Shown: positions 33,691 to 47,046 of the stretch, one piece after another | Layout of the letters: each line of letters begins with the position of its first letter | Numbering within the stretch: position 1 is the first letter of the stretch | DNA from: Serpula lacrymans var. lacrymans S7.9 | Lineage: Eukaryota > Basidiomycota > Agaricomycetes > Boletales > Serpulaceae | Direction of reading: 5' to 3' | Assembly (NCBI RefSeq): GCF_000218685.1 | Contig: NW_006763296.1 | Location: 1,818,907 to 1,882,906 of the forward strand | Length of the DNA stretch: 64,000 bases | The notes under the pieces: model-generated | What the model was told of the DNA's origin: nothing | What the model saw: only the letters and a program-made list of their open reading frames with translations | Databases searched by the model: none | Position numbers and translations under genes: made by a program

Positions 33691-35668
33691 ACTCCCGCCT
33701 CGTCTATTCGGAGGCACGAAAACAAAAGTGCCTTGCATGTTCATGTTCAATGTTTCACAACCCAGATACCCGTGACGCTGTAGACATCATGCGCCATCCA
33801 TGCAACAATCCTGTGTGCCATCTCCTTTGCCCTTCGCACTTCCGTTTCGACGCCCCAGGAGAAGATAAGCCCTCCAGTCCCCGCACATAGCCCGGTCGTC
33901 TTATTTCGTCGAGCTCTGGGAGATACGCCCCATAGATTTTCAGTTGTTTCGCCACCCCACATGTGGTCCTGCTATGCAGCGTCTGGGAGACACGACATCC
34001 GTGGTTGTTTGATCCCTGCTCCGTGCTCCGAGCACATAGAGGGCCGAGTTGCATTTTCAGGCGTTCAGGACCTGATTTGATGCGTTGGATGCGTCCTGCG
34101 CACCGGGTCTTGAAGTCGCCGAGGTGCTATGTCCTCGGGTCAAACGATTCTGGCCTTGGGGACCGTCGAGTCATGGCTTGGATTTTCTTTAAACTGGACG
34201 GTGCTGCTCACAACCTTGTATATCCTCCCTTGTTTCTTGCTGTGTGCCGCAAAACCAGGGTCCCGTGATTTCACGATATGGGCGTTAGGCACGTTCGTCT
34301 GTGTGTAGCGCCCAGTGTCGTTCTCGGTATTCGGTATTCGACATTCACCTCCTGATCCGTCGTTCTCGCAAGCTGGTGAGTTGTATGAGGGGAGGGGGAC
34401 GTTTCGTGCTGTTTTTGCTGTGCCCCCTGCTGTGCTGCTTTTCTGCTTGCCTTCGTGCTCTTTTTCCTGCATACGATCGGTCTTGGACGGTGAATGGGTG
34501 AGATATGGGGTATATGAAGAGGCTGTAACGCATGACGTTGGACATTTCCGTGGTTGTCGAAAGTGTCGATATAGCGGCTGCGCCTGATCTTAGATTGAGA
34601 TGAAGCACTGTGATATGGTTTGCTATTGAAACTTCATCTCTCGACTCTTACATTTGTTCTAATTTTCGTAGGTTGCCAGAAGATGATAATGTGTGGTATG
34701 TGCTACTTGTCATCTGACGGTGCAAATAAGTTAACCTGACTTGGTTGTAAGAGACCCCTTTGCCCCTGTCCCGATCACCGTTCGTTCGTTTCATGTTGAG
34801 GGAGTCATATGCAGGCTAATTATATCGGAGGCCATGTTTGATGGATATGGCAATGGTTGAGGTGCGCTGGATTTGGGAATGCGGTAGCCCGTTTCACAGG
34901 GGGCTGTACATTCTGTTGCTTTGGTACAGCTGGGATATGCGACGAGACAAGACAAGCGCCACGACGAGACTACTACGAGAGTGACACTACAAATATGGCT
35001 CCCTTGGCCGCCACGATGAGGGCTAGGGAGTGAAAAGAGGACAATGAAGACCAAAGATGGTATGCGCAGTTGCCTCGTTGTCAAGAAGATGGGTCTCGTG
35101 GTGTATCAATAAATAAAGGAATTGATGGGACTGCCTCCTGTGTTTCGAAGAGCGTGTTAGTTTGTGACGACTACATTGTGGTTTTAACAGCTTGATTGCG
35201 AGCAAGTGGGATGTTGTTTGTCGTTGGGGTGGCTCGTGTGCTGGGACCCCGGGTACAGCGTAGGGATTGAAACTCCGGGGAGAGCAGGAGAGTAGTAGCT
35301 GTAGTGCTGTAGTGCTTGTGCTGTAGCGAAATATAGAGGGATGGGGCTGTCAGGGGTCGCGTGTGTGGCAGAAGTTCCCGCGGGTACGGGTTGTGGTGTT
35401 CGGTGAAGAGCGAGATAGAGAGAACGAGTCTTCCCCGCTGTGTCCATTTCCTTCAGACGTCTTTTCTTCCTGACTCTCATCCTCAGACGCCAGCCAGCCC
35501 GGCCTTTCCTTTGTCTTTTGCTTTTATATCTCAAAACAGCGAGCAAAAAGTCTTGCTCTCTTACGCCCCGTAGTCGCGTCGTCCTCGCTATCTCTTCATT
35601 TCTTCTCTTTTCTCTCTTCCTTTCCTCTTCTTTTCTCTGCTATCTGCTTGTCTCTCTAGCTTTCTCTC
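33691..35668. other. intergenic and PBP1 5' region
   Basis: About 2 kb without a supported gene. The last 230 bases (35440-35668) are strongly pyrimidine-rich (runs of CT and TCTTC), typical of a highly expressed fungal promoter/5' leader in front of the PBP1 start. Short frames on both strands between 33747 and 35570 lack domains. Confidence 0.45.
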
Positions 35669-38600
35669 ATGGCGACAACTGCTCGTCAACCAAAGGCTCC
35701 GAGGAAAGGCGGTCAGGATTCTGCTGGCCGGTGCGTTTCCCCCTCCTCTGTACTTTCTCCTCCTCATCTCTCTTCTCTCAGTCGTCCCCCTGCTTGGGGT
35801 AGCCCTCGTGCTCCCACTTTCTCTCCAGGAAACACACCCGCTCGTCTCCCAAGCGCTCCCCCTCCCCCACCAAACCAAGGCGCATTCCCCCCTTTAAGTG
35901 GTCAGTCAAATGGCGCCCATAACCCACAAGACAGAATCCTACATGCTCTCTCAGGCCTCACCGTGAGTTTCCTCCTTGTACTCGCTTCACCCGTCATCTG
36001 TCGTTAAGACCTTCCCACAGGGCACCACCATAACCCTGACGACCAAAACATCACAGCGCTACGAAGGTGTCATTGCCTCTACAAGTGGCGAAGGCGACAC
36101 CACTGGTGTCTCCCTGAAAGACGTCAAAGAACTCACAAAGCCAGGAGCACCGCTCAAAGATTCACTATTCGTCGCATCTACCAACATTGATACCTGGCAG
36201 TCTGGTCCAGCCGATGCCAAAGTACCCAATGGGGATTGTGAGCATCTTTCCACTCGTTGTCTCGCATCCTCTTTACGAGGATGCAGTTCATCATGCTGAT
36301 TTGATCGATGCTGTACTTTTAGCATTCAGGACGGATACGGATATCAGTGCAAAGACCAAGGCAGGTCGGGAACGAGAGCTACAGGCGTGGCAACCAGGTG
36401 ATGATACTCCAGGTTCACCGCCTGCTACGACGGCACAGTACGAGGGACTTGATGAGACTACTTTCGGGGCCGGAGCAGGCGCTAACTCGTCATGGAATCA
36501 GTTTGATGTCAACGAAAAGTTGTTCGGCCTCAAGACTGATTTTGATGAAAATCTATACACGACCAAACTTGATCGTACGGCAGCTGATTATAAAGAAAGA
36601 GAACGGAAAGCTTTGCTTATTGCGAATCAAATCATCAGTGTAAGTCTCCTTGTGTTTGGCAATTTTACCATTCATGTACATGTCGTTCTAACACCCTGTT
36701 GAAGGGTACTACAAACAATTCTCACATAGCCGAGGAAAGAAATATGAACGTCGACGACAGTGGTGTGAACGAGGAGGACAAGTACGTTCATATAAATTTC
36801 ACTTATTGCCCTTTAATTTATGAATCGTAGGTACGGTGCTGTGGTTCGTGGAACCAACGCCTACGTACCTCCAGGTGCGCGAAAGCATGGTCAGCAAAGC
36901 AGCGTTGGTTCATCTGGCGCTTCAGGTGCCTCTGCGTCCAAGCCTGACATTCCTAAGGTGTCAATTAACGCACCAGATGGTGCAGTTCTTGCTCAGAAAG
37001 AAACCCCACCTCCTTCTGTCAAATCGCCTTCACCTGCTCCCTCGTCATCAAGTTCTAACAAGGTAAAGTTATCATTGACTTTTGACAGGATTGCTTTAAA
37101 CGGGCATATTGACTTTGCACGCCCTCGTTATTTTATATACGCTTTCTTCCTTATCAGCCCCCTGCGGATCCTCTCCCAGCTTTCCGTGACTTTGTAACAA
37201 ACGAGAAGCAACGCTTGACGCAAAAGAAGCAGGCACTGGTCAAGAGCGAAATGGACAAACGGAAGGCTGAGTTGCTGAAGTTTAGTCAAACATTCAAGGT
37301 TTGCGCACATTCAACCCTGACACCTCTCCCACGACTGCATCACTGATCAACTGATGTTTGCACAGCTTAACAAACCTATCCCTGATGATCTTGTCCCTAT
37401 CCTTGCAAAGGATGAAGATAAGCAGCGACAAATCCGGGAAAGAGCTACGAAGGATGCTTCCTCTTCACAGGCGCGCTCTATCGGTATTACAACCCTCACC
37501 CCGTCTCCTAGTGCATCGCGTATGCCTCAGGTTGTGGCTTCACCTTCCGTCAAGGTTATACCAGACGCGAGTCGCAAAGCCGCCCAGGCGCCGAACGTTG
37601 TGCCAAAGGCTCCCACGCCCGCCCCACAAGCAGTAAAAGCCCCTGCCCCCAAACCGTCGGAGGCTTCGTCAAAAACGTCGTCTGGCAAGACAACCATCAG
37701 CATGTTTATTCAGCCTATACCGCCGTTCAAGGGCAGCAAATCGCGTTCATCGGTAACTTCTGGGACGTCGACTGCTCAGGCCAATGGGACTTCTGGTGGT
37801 ACTCCGCCGGTTCCTACTTCACCTACTACAGCTGCTGCAAACCGCTTGAATGCCAATGCCTCCTCGTTCAGGCCTACCCCTAAGGCGTCTGCTCCCACTC
37901 CTGTAATCGTCCACCGCTTTGTGGGAATGTTGTCTGTATTGATTTATTCCGTGTAGGGTCCCACTTCTCCAATTCCCAGCTCTACTTCAGCGTCGGCTTC
38001 ACCAAAGCCTAAACCCGCTGATACGGTATGCGCAGCAGTAGCTGATAATTATATAGTGCTAACTAATTTTGTGCAGACGCCAGCTGTACCCAACCCCTTC
38101 TTCGGCACAAAGGCAATCAAAAGAGGACCGGTGCACGTCAAAGACGATTTCAACCCATTCAAGCACAACAAGGTTGTCGAAGCATCCGCAGTAGGCAAGT
38201 CTATTCTTCCTTTTCATTCCTAGTTTGTCTTTCATGATGACGAGCAGCTTTAACAGCCGCAATGTGGCCATACAATGGCAAGCGTTACAGTAACATGTTC
38301 CCGCCTCTGCAACACCAAGCTCAGCAGCAACCAACGCACATGCCTCCCCCAGGCCCGCCCCCGATGCAGCATAACCCATATGAGGAGACTGGCGATCCAC
38401 GCTATGTCTATGCTTATGCGCCATACTATCCTGGACAGGTTTGCTACTTTGGTAAATTTATTGAGTTTTTATCTGATAGTGTGACGGTAAAACTTTAGCC
38501 TATGATGCCTGGAATGGCCCCTCCTCCCCCTGGAGCTTATGTATCCGGACCTTTCATGCAACCGATGCCTTATCCCCCTGCGATGCCACCTCACACCAAT

Positions 38601-39061
38601 GGTCAAGGTGGGCGTGTTCCAAAACGTGATCTCATCTGATTCGCTCATGTTTTTGCACCGTTACAGCCATGTATGCGCCATCACCCATGCCTCAGATGCG
38701 TAAGTCGTTGTACTGTGACTTGAAGCGAGTTTTGAGCTAAATTTGTTTTAACGACGTAAGCATACATGCAACCACCCCCACCTGGCTCATATCCTGCGCC
38801 CCCCAACGGTGCAGGGCCACGACCGTCTATGCCGCCGACGCCTATCCCGGCTCATGCTCACCCATACTATCACCAGTCACCTCAAAGTACGTTGATGCTG
38901 CTGTGCATTTGTTATGTTGTGCTAATGATATCTGCTTTATAGTGCAACACGCTGTGCCATATCCTATGATGATGCCGCCACCGGGAGGACCCAACGGGCC
39001 GCCACATCCATATGACAACTCCGTACCCCCTGTACAAATGGGCGGTGTGGGCCATGTGTAG
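35669..39061 (+). CDS. PBP1: ataxin-2/Pbp1 RNA-binding protein (Lsm14, LsmAD, PAM2)
   Basis: Cytoplasmic mRNP/stress-granule protein that binds poly(A)-binding protein. ATG 35669-35671 opens MATTARQPKAPRKGGQDSAG. The Lsm-type domain includes QDRILHALSGLT, GTTITLTTKTSQRYEGVIAS and TGVSLKDVKELTKPGAP. The LsmAD domain includes FRTDTDISAKTKAGRERELQ, WNQFDVNEKLFGLKTDFDEN, LYTTKLDRTAADYKERERKA and a tail ending in NAYVPPGARKHGQQ. After a low-complexity Pro/Ser region a PAM2-like motif RLNANASSFRP (about 37845-37877) fits the L-N-x-x-A-x-x-F-x-P pattern. The C-terminus is Pro/Met-rich (PPPGPPPMQHNPYE, PMPYPPAMPP) and ends VGGVGHV at TAG 39059-39061. About ten introns; intact. Confidence 0.93.
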
Positions 39062-39317
39062 TGCACGGATCCCGTGGTCACATGCGCCCCGTTCTCAACG
39101 AGGAGAGAGAGATGGTTATGCTTTGTTGTTTGTGCCAGAATCCAGGCTGTTCCCCTGATATCTTTGTGTACCTACCATCATTAGCTCATTGTTGTTGTTG
39201 TTATTGTTGTGGATTCGGGACGCAACGGAAATCATAACCAGACATCCACCCCTCTATGACTATTATACAATGAAGTGAGATACAAAGGAGTGTACGTTCT
39301 GGCAAGTCTACCCCCTG

Positions 39318-42300
39318 TCATCGCGTAAATAGCGAAACCTCGATCTTCTTCAATAGACCCTTCAGTGAGTTGGTGCTACGGTTACAGTTGCTCTGTAACC
39401 ATATCTCCATCTCTTCCCTTATTTCCCCCAGCTCTGCGCAAATCGGCAATTGCTCATCTGGCCGTACGAGACAGGGGTTTAGCAAGATATCAAACAAGGC
39501 TGTCCACAGCTCATTCTGCCAGTACCGCTTGAGAGGGGTTGCAATCTTGTACCTCGGACTCGATTCAGGCGAAGACGATGGAACCAAGGTTACCGAGGCG
39601 CTTTCGATATATTTACCGTAGAGCATGCAGTAAATGATACCCGCTAGCCCAAAATAATCGGTTTGATAAGTCCACGGTCGGTTCTCCCGTATCTCCAGGC
39701 AGTCCCTTGCATCCGTCGGCCAATCAGCGATGAACAACTGCTTGGAGGGGAACAAACTGGTATCGATCGCTCGGCCAAAATCTATCACTTTGATCCCCTT
39801 GTACTTCCATCCACCTTCTCCTGATGGTTGGTAGATACCAGATAAAGTGGATGCACCTCCAGGAAGGTCCTCTAGGCGGAGGAGACAGTTGTCGATCTTG
39901 AGGTCTCCGTGAATAAAACCAGCACTGTGCATCCCTTCCAGAAAGCGGAGAAGTTCGATGGTGAAAAACATAACGAGCAGCTCATCAAGACAAGCCCCTT
40001 GCTGTGAGATTCCGGCTGAACCAGCACGGTTGACAATATCTAGTAGCGTGCCTTGCGGACACAAGTCAAGTAGCAAGTAACTCTCATCTCTGAAAGCATA
40101 GAGGGTATGGGGAAGGACAATAGAACGGCGTAGATGCTCAGGCAACGTTTGATGGATCCTTCGTAACGCATGGAATTCCCAGAGATTTCGTGGTCTCACA
40201 ATCTTGAGAGCAATCATCGCTCCCTCATCGTCTTCATCTTCGTCGTCGTCGTCGTCGTCATCATCATCTACCGCCTTTATGCTTAAATCTCGCGCGGCGA
40301 AAACGGCTCCGAAACCGCCTTCGCCCAGCTTTTCCACCACCTTGAATTTCTTGTCTTGCAGCACAATCGTAAACCCATCCATTAAATCATCATCCATCCC
40401 TCTGGCGCTCGATCCACTTCCTCTTCTCCCCTTCTTCTGCGCAAACTTTTGAAGCCCATCCAACATCTTCGCCTCTTGAAACCGTAGGTCACGAAAACCA
40501 TTATCCTGAGGAAGCATGGAAAGCAAGATGGACATAATGGCAGGGTCAAAGGGGTTGCATGGGTTTGGTGGTCTAAAGGATGAAGCAGCAGCCAAAGTAT
40601 CCGAGAAGCTCAAAGTGCCTGTCCTCTCCTCAATCGCTTCTAGCTCACCGACGGGTCCTTCTGGCAGTTGGAGGGAAGCGCCTGGCCTATCGAAAGACGC
40701 AAATGATGAATCGGACTCAGCATCATATGCGTTTCCTCCTTCACGCTCATTTTCTTCCCGCAGCTCAGCAGCCAAACGTTCAGCTATTTGAACCGCATCG
40801 CTTTCTTTTGGAGTCGGGAAGCCTCTCGTACTGCTGGTAAACTCAAACGTCCGTTCTGTAATAGGTGTCATAACGTTGATTCGCCCAAACCGCCCGCCTA
40901 ATGGCTCACGATAGGATTGCAGCTCTCCTTCTTCTTCGAATTGCTCACTCTGACTATCTCCCTGATCCTCACTGGACGAAATGGGGGGTTCCTCTCCTTC
41001 TTCGATAAACTCTTCCTCGTACTGTTCGTCGCTTTCTGATGTTCCTTGACCAACAGACGCATTGTCAGCGCTATCACTCGACACATCTCTCGGTATTTCG
41101 AATGCTGGTTTTTGTCCCAGGGGAGCCCGATTGGTGGACTTGCCTAAGCTTTCACCCTCGTTATCTACGAAAGGCTTGAACGCTCTGGGTTTCGGGGTGA
41201 AAACAGCTCCGGCACCTCTTGGATTTTCATCGACATTCTCGTCACCCGTTTGAGTAGGGGGACGACTAAATACCTTAAAAGGCGTTTTGTTGTCAACGAA
41301 GGGTATGAAGACGGAAGGAGGTGCAAGGACATCTGCTTCCTTTGGAGCTTGGAATACAGCAAAATTTTCGCTTGCTGGCGGACTTGTCTTCGAGTCTTCG
41401 TCCATTGATGGTCTTGTAAGAGGTTCCTTTTGTGAAACAGGCGTGAACACCCTAGAGAATACATTGCCTCCATTGGGATTTCCCTCTTCTGATAACGGCT
41501 TCAACATGTTTGACGGTTTAAGTGCATCTGCATTGGGAGGTGTGCTTTCGTCGGCAGAGGGTTTTCCCCGAAGCGCAGAAGTAGGAAGCGCTGAGTCCTT
41601 TACAGACAGACCTCGCCGGCTAACTTCGGGAGTAACGAATGTCTGTTTAGGCTGTTCAACATCCACGAACGGTTTGAACTGAGGAATATATTAAGCTATA
41701 TACTAGGGACGTGCTCATGCAAGTGTACGTACCTTGGGAATAGAAGTTGCCGGATTTTCCTTTCGATTAGCATTCTCGTCGACAAACGGCTTAAAGGCAA
41801 CTATGAAAGCAGGATATTATGCTCATTATTGGAACAATGATACACTCTAGTGCTCACCAGGGGTTTTCGCATTTTCATTATTATCCGTATGAGCCGGTGG
41901 TGGTTGTCGTATCATAGGCGTAACAGGTTCAATCTTCCTTACGGGTGCATGCTTGCTACCAGGCATCATACGCTTCACGGTCTTGTCAGGTGAGTTATAC
42001 ATTCCAAACACATCCGCAAGTGCTTCTTTTGTGTTGATGGTGACAGTAGGCTCCGCACCACCCACTAAACTCCTTCTTCTTCCCGTACTCATATTCTGCG
42101 TAGACCTGCCGCCATCATCATTGAAGTTGACGCGAATGGCGGATGCAGACGCGTTTCGCATTTCAGAAGGTGGTGGAGGTCCCCATTTCTTTCCAAGGAG
42201 CCCAATTGAACGAGCACGAACCTCAGCAGCGCTATATTCAACGCCTTCTGCGGTGAATAACAAGGATAAATTGAATCGCAGCTTCTCGGGTCTTTTTCCA

Positions 42301-43063
42301 GGGACGGGCGGTGCCAACATCGGTGCATATCGATCATGCCCTGGGCTTATAGATATAGATGGAGGTGCTGCTGAGGACGAGGCGTTAGTATTAGGAGATA
42401 TTGTTGAGGCAGAAGAGCTATGGTTCTTGAATGGATCACGACGAAGAGCGTCTATTTCGGAGGAACCACTAGGACGAAATGGTGCCGCAACAGGAAGTTT
42501 AGATGACGAAGGCCGTGCTTTGAACTCTTGATATCGTCTCTTCAATCTTTCTATAGGACGAGCATGCCTAGATATTCCAGCTTTAAAAATCTTCTCTGCT
42601 TCAGAATGTCTGATGAGCAATAGAATGATACGTGCCACATAGAATTGGGAATTACGTTAGCTACTAAAACTTTATGCAAACGTGTGAAGACGAACCGTCC
42701 CTCTTTTTCCAGAGCCAATGCATACTCCTCATACAGCAACGCATATATGCTTCCTATGCCATTCGCGACGAGAAACGCGTAGACTCTCGCAGGTTTCTCC
42801 ACTTGCTTCGCATAACATGACCATTGCTTCAAATATCGAAGATCCCCTTTGTACCTTGGATCGTCTCTGAATTTCCGTGTTGCTTCATCCAACAGCTCTA
42901 CTAATCCAGATGCAGGATCTTGCTCGCCGTAATGCTGTAGTGTGTACTTGATATAATCATCATACGCTGCTAGTGGGTCTTCATCCTCCTCCAACGCTGT
43001 TACTATAGATTGACGGAATTTCTGGTGCTCCATGGAAGATCCTTGTGCACGTCCCGGGGCCAT
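39318..43063 (-). CDS. BUB1: BUB1-type spindle checkpoint kinase
   Basis: Kinetochore serine/threonine kinase of the spindle assembly checkpoint. ATG 43061-43063 opens MAPGRAQGSSMEHQKFRQSI. The Mad3/BUB1 TPR domain follows (DPLAAYDDYIKYTLQHYGEQ, YLKQWSCYAKQVEKPARVYA), then SRHARPIERLKRRYQEF. A GLEBS-like Bub3-binding segment is EGVEYSAAEVRARSIGLLGK, and a conserved TINTKEALADVFGMYN block follows. Four F-x-P-F-V-D motifs lie at about 41785, 41670, 41305 and 41165, with a KEN box (ANRKENPAT) beside the first. The C-terminal kinase has GEGGFGAVFAARDL, IALKIVRP, catalytic loop HGDLKIDNCLL and IDFGRAID, so it should be active. An Asp-rich insert sits between the P-loop and the catalytic Lys. It ends IEVSLFTR at 39318. 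No KEN box is seen before the TPR domain. Confidence 0.92.
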
Positions 43064-43694
43064 GTAGCTGATTTTCAAAGACTCTTGAGTTCTGCCTACC
43101 TTCGACTCAAACTGGAAGCGAAGTTCGATATCTGTTGATATGTGTTTACCTGCGCGACGCGCTGAGATCACGTGTGTCAAAGTCACACCTGGTCACTGTC
43201 TGGGAGTGACTCGATGATTCAAGTTAAACGACTGGAAGTGCCAGTGTACACAGCCCGAGAGTCCAAGCATCGAATTAATATATGCCGAAAGCTGCCGATC
43301 GGACCAGCATGTCAAGGTCTGAAAGCTCTCGACACAAGCCAGGTGCAATAAAGTTCAGTAACATCTGATTAGTATTAGGACTTCGATTCAGTGATGTTTG
43401 TCAAAATATTTAGTAGATAATTCTTAGAAATATCTGTATTTCGGTAGCCAGGGGTTACAAACAGGTTGGAGTGAGTATGTTACCATATCATATCTGTTTT
43501 GCTAAAGCTATATTCATATTGATGGTTGCATTTCAATCAAGTTAACGTCTGAGTCTTTGAAATTTTAAGGCCTGAAGTAAAAGGTAACAAATGCTGTAAC
43601 ATTTATGAAGAGAACCACTTTGATGTTACATTGCAATTGAAGTACATAAAAGAATAACAGAAAGTACAACACCCTTGAACTGATCTCCAATAAA
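43064..43694. other. intergenic, edge of the transposon island
   Basis: Upstream of BUB1. AT-rich, no gene recognised. One border of the Plavaka-like element may lie here, but I could not identify terminal inverted repeats. Confidence 0.4.
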
Positions 43695-44893
43695 CTAGTT
43701 TACATGTGCGAAAAGCGGATGAGAATACATAGTAGAAATCAAAAACTGAAATCTAATCCATAAGTGGGCAGCACTGTGTCTACAAGTAGAATTTGGTACA
43801 GGACAACCATGATCAATTTCATCGTCAAAATTGTTGTCATTGTCAGCAGCATTGTATCCATTATCCTCCCATTGTGCCAAGACAGAATCATCATCAACAG
43901 ACATCTTCATGTTACGCTGCCCTATACCAGACATCCACTCTACAATAAAGCGACCTTCAAGAGGAATCCGGCTGTCCCAGGCAGGCCAGTCACCCTGTGG
44001 GAATGTAGGGTAGGCAGATACAAACGCAATCAAAAATACATCTAAGCCCCAGTTCCAGATATAGGGGCTTTGTTTCAAACCAAAATCAATCAGCCAAGAT
44101 TGAATGCATAGTATCAATTTCATCCAAGAACTATATTCAGTGAAATCACAAGGAGGGAGAGAGGGGCAAGAAGGAAATGGGAATATCTGGAGGTGGCGAT
44201 TGCCTAGCAATAATAGGTGCAGGGGAAGCATTTGAGTTAGCTTCATCCTAGAAACCAAAAATTGTTAAAATAGTGCTTACAACAAATATGAGCACTCACA
44301 ACAATGTCACTTGTGAATGATATATCTTGACATTGAAGATCACTGGGAGAATGTTGGTCATTCTCAGAGAGAGAACTCTAGGAAATGGTTAGATATTGAT
44401 GAATGATGGGTGTAGATATCTAATCACCAGTTTTGAAACCTCAGAGTATCCAGCATCTATTAGAACATGCATTTCATGGGGTGAATGTTCGGTGGAGGGG
44501 GCTCCAGAGCTTTCTTGAATTATGGGCAAGGCAAATACAGCATATTTCTCGGGAAGATGCACAGACATATACACTGGCTAGAGAATGCTATTGGTAAGTA
44601 AAAGGGTGAGAAATCAGAAAAACGGCCTCACAATGTTTTGAGTTGCAAGTGCAAGGGGGAGATCTCCTACAACAGATATCTTCAAATTTACAGAACGGTA
44701 ATGATGCTGATTATTGCGATTCAGAGAGTGAGATGGGTTTGTGTAAACAACTGAAGTTGTCAATGACATTGTGACTGATGAAAAGTGGAAGAAAGCTTGC
44801 TGTGGCGCAGCTCGAGAGTGGTGCTGTCTCTTGGTGTCCTGTACTTCCCAGTGCCCAGTCCTGAGGCCCACACTTCACCCTGATGATCAGCAT
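43695..44893 (-). CDS. transposon-associated hypothetical protein
   Basis: Minus-strand exons diverging from the Plavaka-like transposase. The main one (43695-44258) reads SWLIDFGLKQSPYIWNWGLD, VFLIAFVSAYPTFPQGDWPA, WDSRIPLEGRFIVEWMSGIG and an acidic tail (SVDDDSVLAQWEDNGYN). An upstream frame includes FALPIIQESSGAPSTEHSPH and EMHVLIDAGYSEVSKLVI. I recognise the style of accessory proteins beside large basidiomycete DNA transposons but cannot name a domain. Exon joins are not resolved, and it may be decayed. Confidence 0.4.
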
Positions 44894-45124
44894 TTACTCA
44901 ACATTGTGGCCAGTATGGCGGAGCAAGGCCATGCATACAACAATGCATTCTACACGAGGCCTATGCGATAAATGAGCATGAATACAAGACTGCGTACTAC
45001 TCAATTTCTTACCCTTCATGCCCAAAGTTGCAGTATCACGGTCAGGGGAGTCCAAATCCACAAGCAAGTTCTTTTTACAATGGCGTAAAACTGATAAAAA
45101 TGACCTGCAACAGTTTATGAGCAC

Positions 45125-47046
45125 TTGCTGGGCACAAAATGTGTTCGCTGTCTAGTATGCCCCCATGCCTCCGATCTCAAGTCAATGAAGGAGAGCCACA
45201 TACTTCAACACGAACAATCACAAAAACACCAGGATAGTCTGAAAAGCTACCTTGATCAGCAAAGCTTTGACGGAAATCCAATATCTACTCCAAATATTTT
45301 CAACCTAGATTCATTCAACATATTCCTTCAGCCAGACGCACTTAGATCACAGATCAGTGATGCAGCTTCTGGCCACGTTGAATCTACGGGACTGTCTATT
45401 ACAAATCATGACATGGTTGAACGTGAACAACGTGTATTGGTTCAGTCGCCAGAAGATACTCCTATGGTTATGTTGGATGGTTGTGGCACAGGTGATACAC
45501 CTGTTCCTTTGGTTGACCTCTGGCCATATGAGCATGATAGTCACATTTTGGAAAGTAACGAGACCACTGTGGACCTATTTGAAGAGACCATACAAGCCTC
45601 ACAAGATCAGGATGAGCTCCCCACTATACGGGGTGTAACCAATAAAGAGCTTGAAGACTTTGACATAGGAGGCCAGTATATCAACAAGGATGAATCAGAT
45701 GGTATGCACCCTTTTCAAGAGGCTCAGGATATTAAACTTACCCATCATCTAGACGACTATCTCCAAATTCCTATAATTCGTCACATACAGCATAGGGTTT
45801 CAACCAAATCCCCAACTTATCCTTGACTGTCCATGCAGGTATTATCATTTTAACTCATCAATTCACTGCTTCTTACACAAATACAGATGTATCTCACTGA
45901 CCTATTGTTCAGCTCTCCCAGATTGCAATTTTCTGAATCAGAGAAGTCTGCAGTTTTGAAATGGGCAACAGAGATGGGGGCGAGGAAAGTTCCATCACTT
46001 GCAGCTCTGAAAAAATGCCGGAAGGAGATCTCTGAGGTCATTGGCAATCCCACAAAGAAGGTGATATTATCATCTGGCACCGTATTCTACATAAACAATG
46101 TTGCCAGTGCCATTATGAAAGTGAGCATCTTCTGAACTTGCATAAAAATACACATGGTTTATTATGTTCTATCTTTTTTTTTATTTAGGATTTTTCCAAT
46201 CCGGTCACCCGTTTAAATATGCAAGATTATCCTGAAGAGGGAGGTGATGGGATGAGTCAAATCTTTCATGGACGTAAAATGCTGCTTGATGTGCCTCCAG
46301 ACCGGGTCTCACAGAATGTCCGCCTGAGTGGCAAGTTATTTTATATACATGAACTCCTGCAGTGTGCCTCTGGTGCATACTTTATCCCTGAACGGTTTTA
46401 CTATGCGTATCCCCCATTGGACGGTGGGAACAGCCCCACAAAAGAGCTCTATGCTTTAGGTTATGACGTGACTGAAACAACAGTAAGTTCAAGTTGTTCC
46501 TGCACAGTGCATTGTGATGGAATAACTTGCTTTTGTAGTCAGGATTTCTCGTCAGGGACACCAGAGTGACAATTCCAATCTCTCACTTCCAGAGTTCTTA
46601 TGAGGACATCCGTAAGAGAAACTTGATTCAATTTTCAGGTCAGTCAGACATCATTCAACACGAGACGCTGTGGATACATGCTAATTGGTAATGCAGATTG
46701 TTCAAGTATATGGACATCTAGAATGCCCAACCAATTTTGTACTGAAGCCCCTGGCAAGATGGTCTACAGTATACCTTTGATAGTGTTTATGGACGACGTA
46801 TCAGGCAACATTTCAAAAGCTTGGAACAAACACTATGTCATATATATGTCAAATGCTAGCATGCCCCGTGAAATGCTCCAAAAGGAGTTTAATGTTTATT
46901 TTGTCACTTCTTCCCCACACACCAGCCCTATGGAGCTCATGAAAGTGATGAAAGATTCAATTGAGTTCGTTACATCACTTTTTTTACAGACATTATATAC
47001 TAATCATCTTAGTCAACCAGAGATGCTGTGTTGACTGGAATACCAG
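45125..47046 (+). pseudogene. Plavaka-like DNA transposase, 5' part (interrupted)
   Basis: Plus-strand frames with the order typical of Plavaka-type (CACTA-related) basidiomycete transposon proteins. First a zinc-finger-like N-terminus (TKCVRCLVCPHASDLKSMKE … HILQHEQSQKH); next an acidic linker; then LTDLLFSSPRLQFSESEKSA, VILSSGTVFYINNVASAIMK spliced to DFSNPVTRLNMQDYPEEGGD; then LSGKLFYIHELLQCASGAYF and the conserved block YSIPLIVFMDDVSGNISKAW, NKHYVIYMSNASMPREML, VTSSPHTSPMELMKVMKDSI. The coding sequence is cut at 47046 by the Ty3/Gypsy element and resumes at 54037. The frame reads through if the insert and one copy of the 5 bp duplication are ignored. Confidence 0.7.
47042..47046 (+). repeat. 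target-site duplication, left copy
   Basis: ACCAG immediately before the left LTR; the identical ACCAG follows the right LTR at 54032-54036. A 5 bp duplication is the norm for Ty3/Gypsy integration. Confidence 0.88.

Noticed and set aside
42089..42531. Frames antisense or shifted within the BUB1 linker
   Set aside because: The 41847-42638 minus frame carries the GLEBS-like and TKEAL blocks; the others are shadows.
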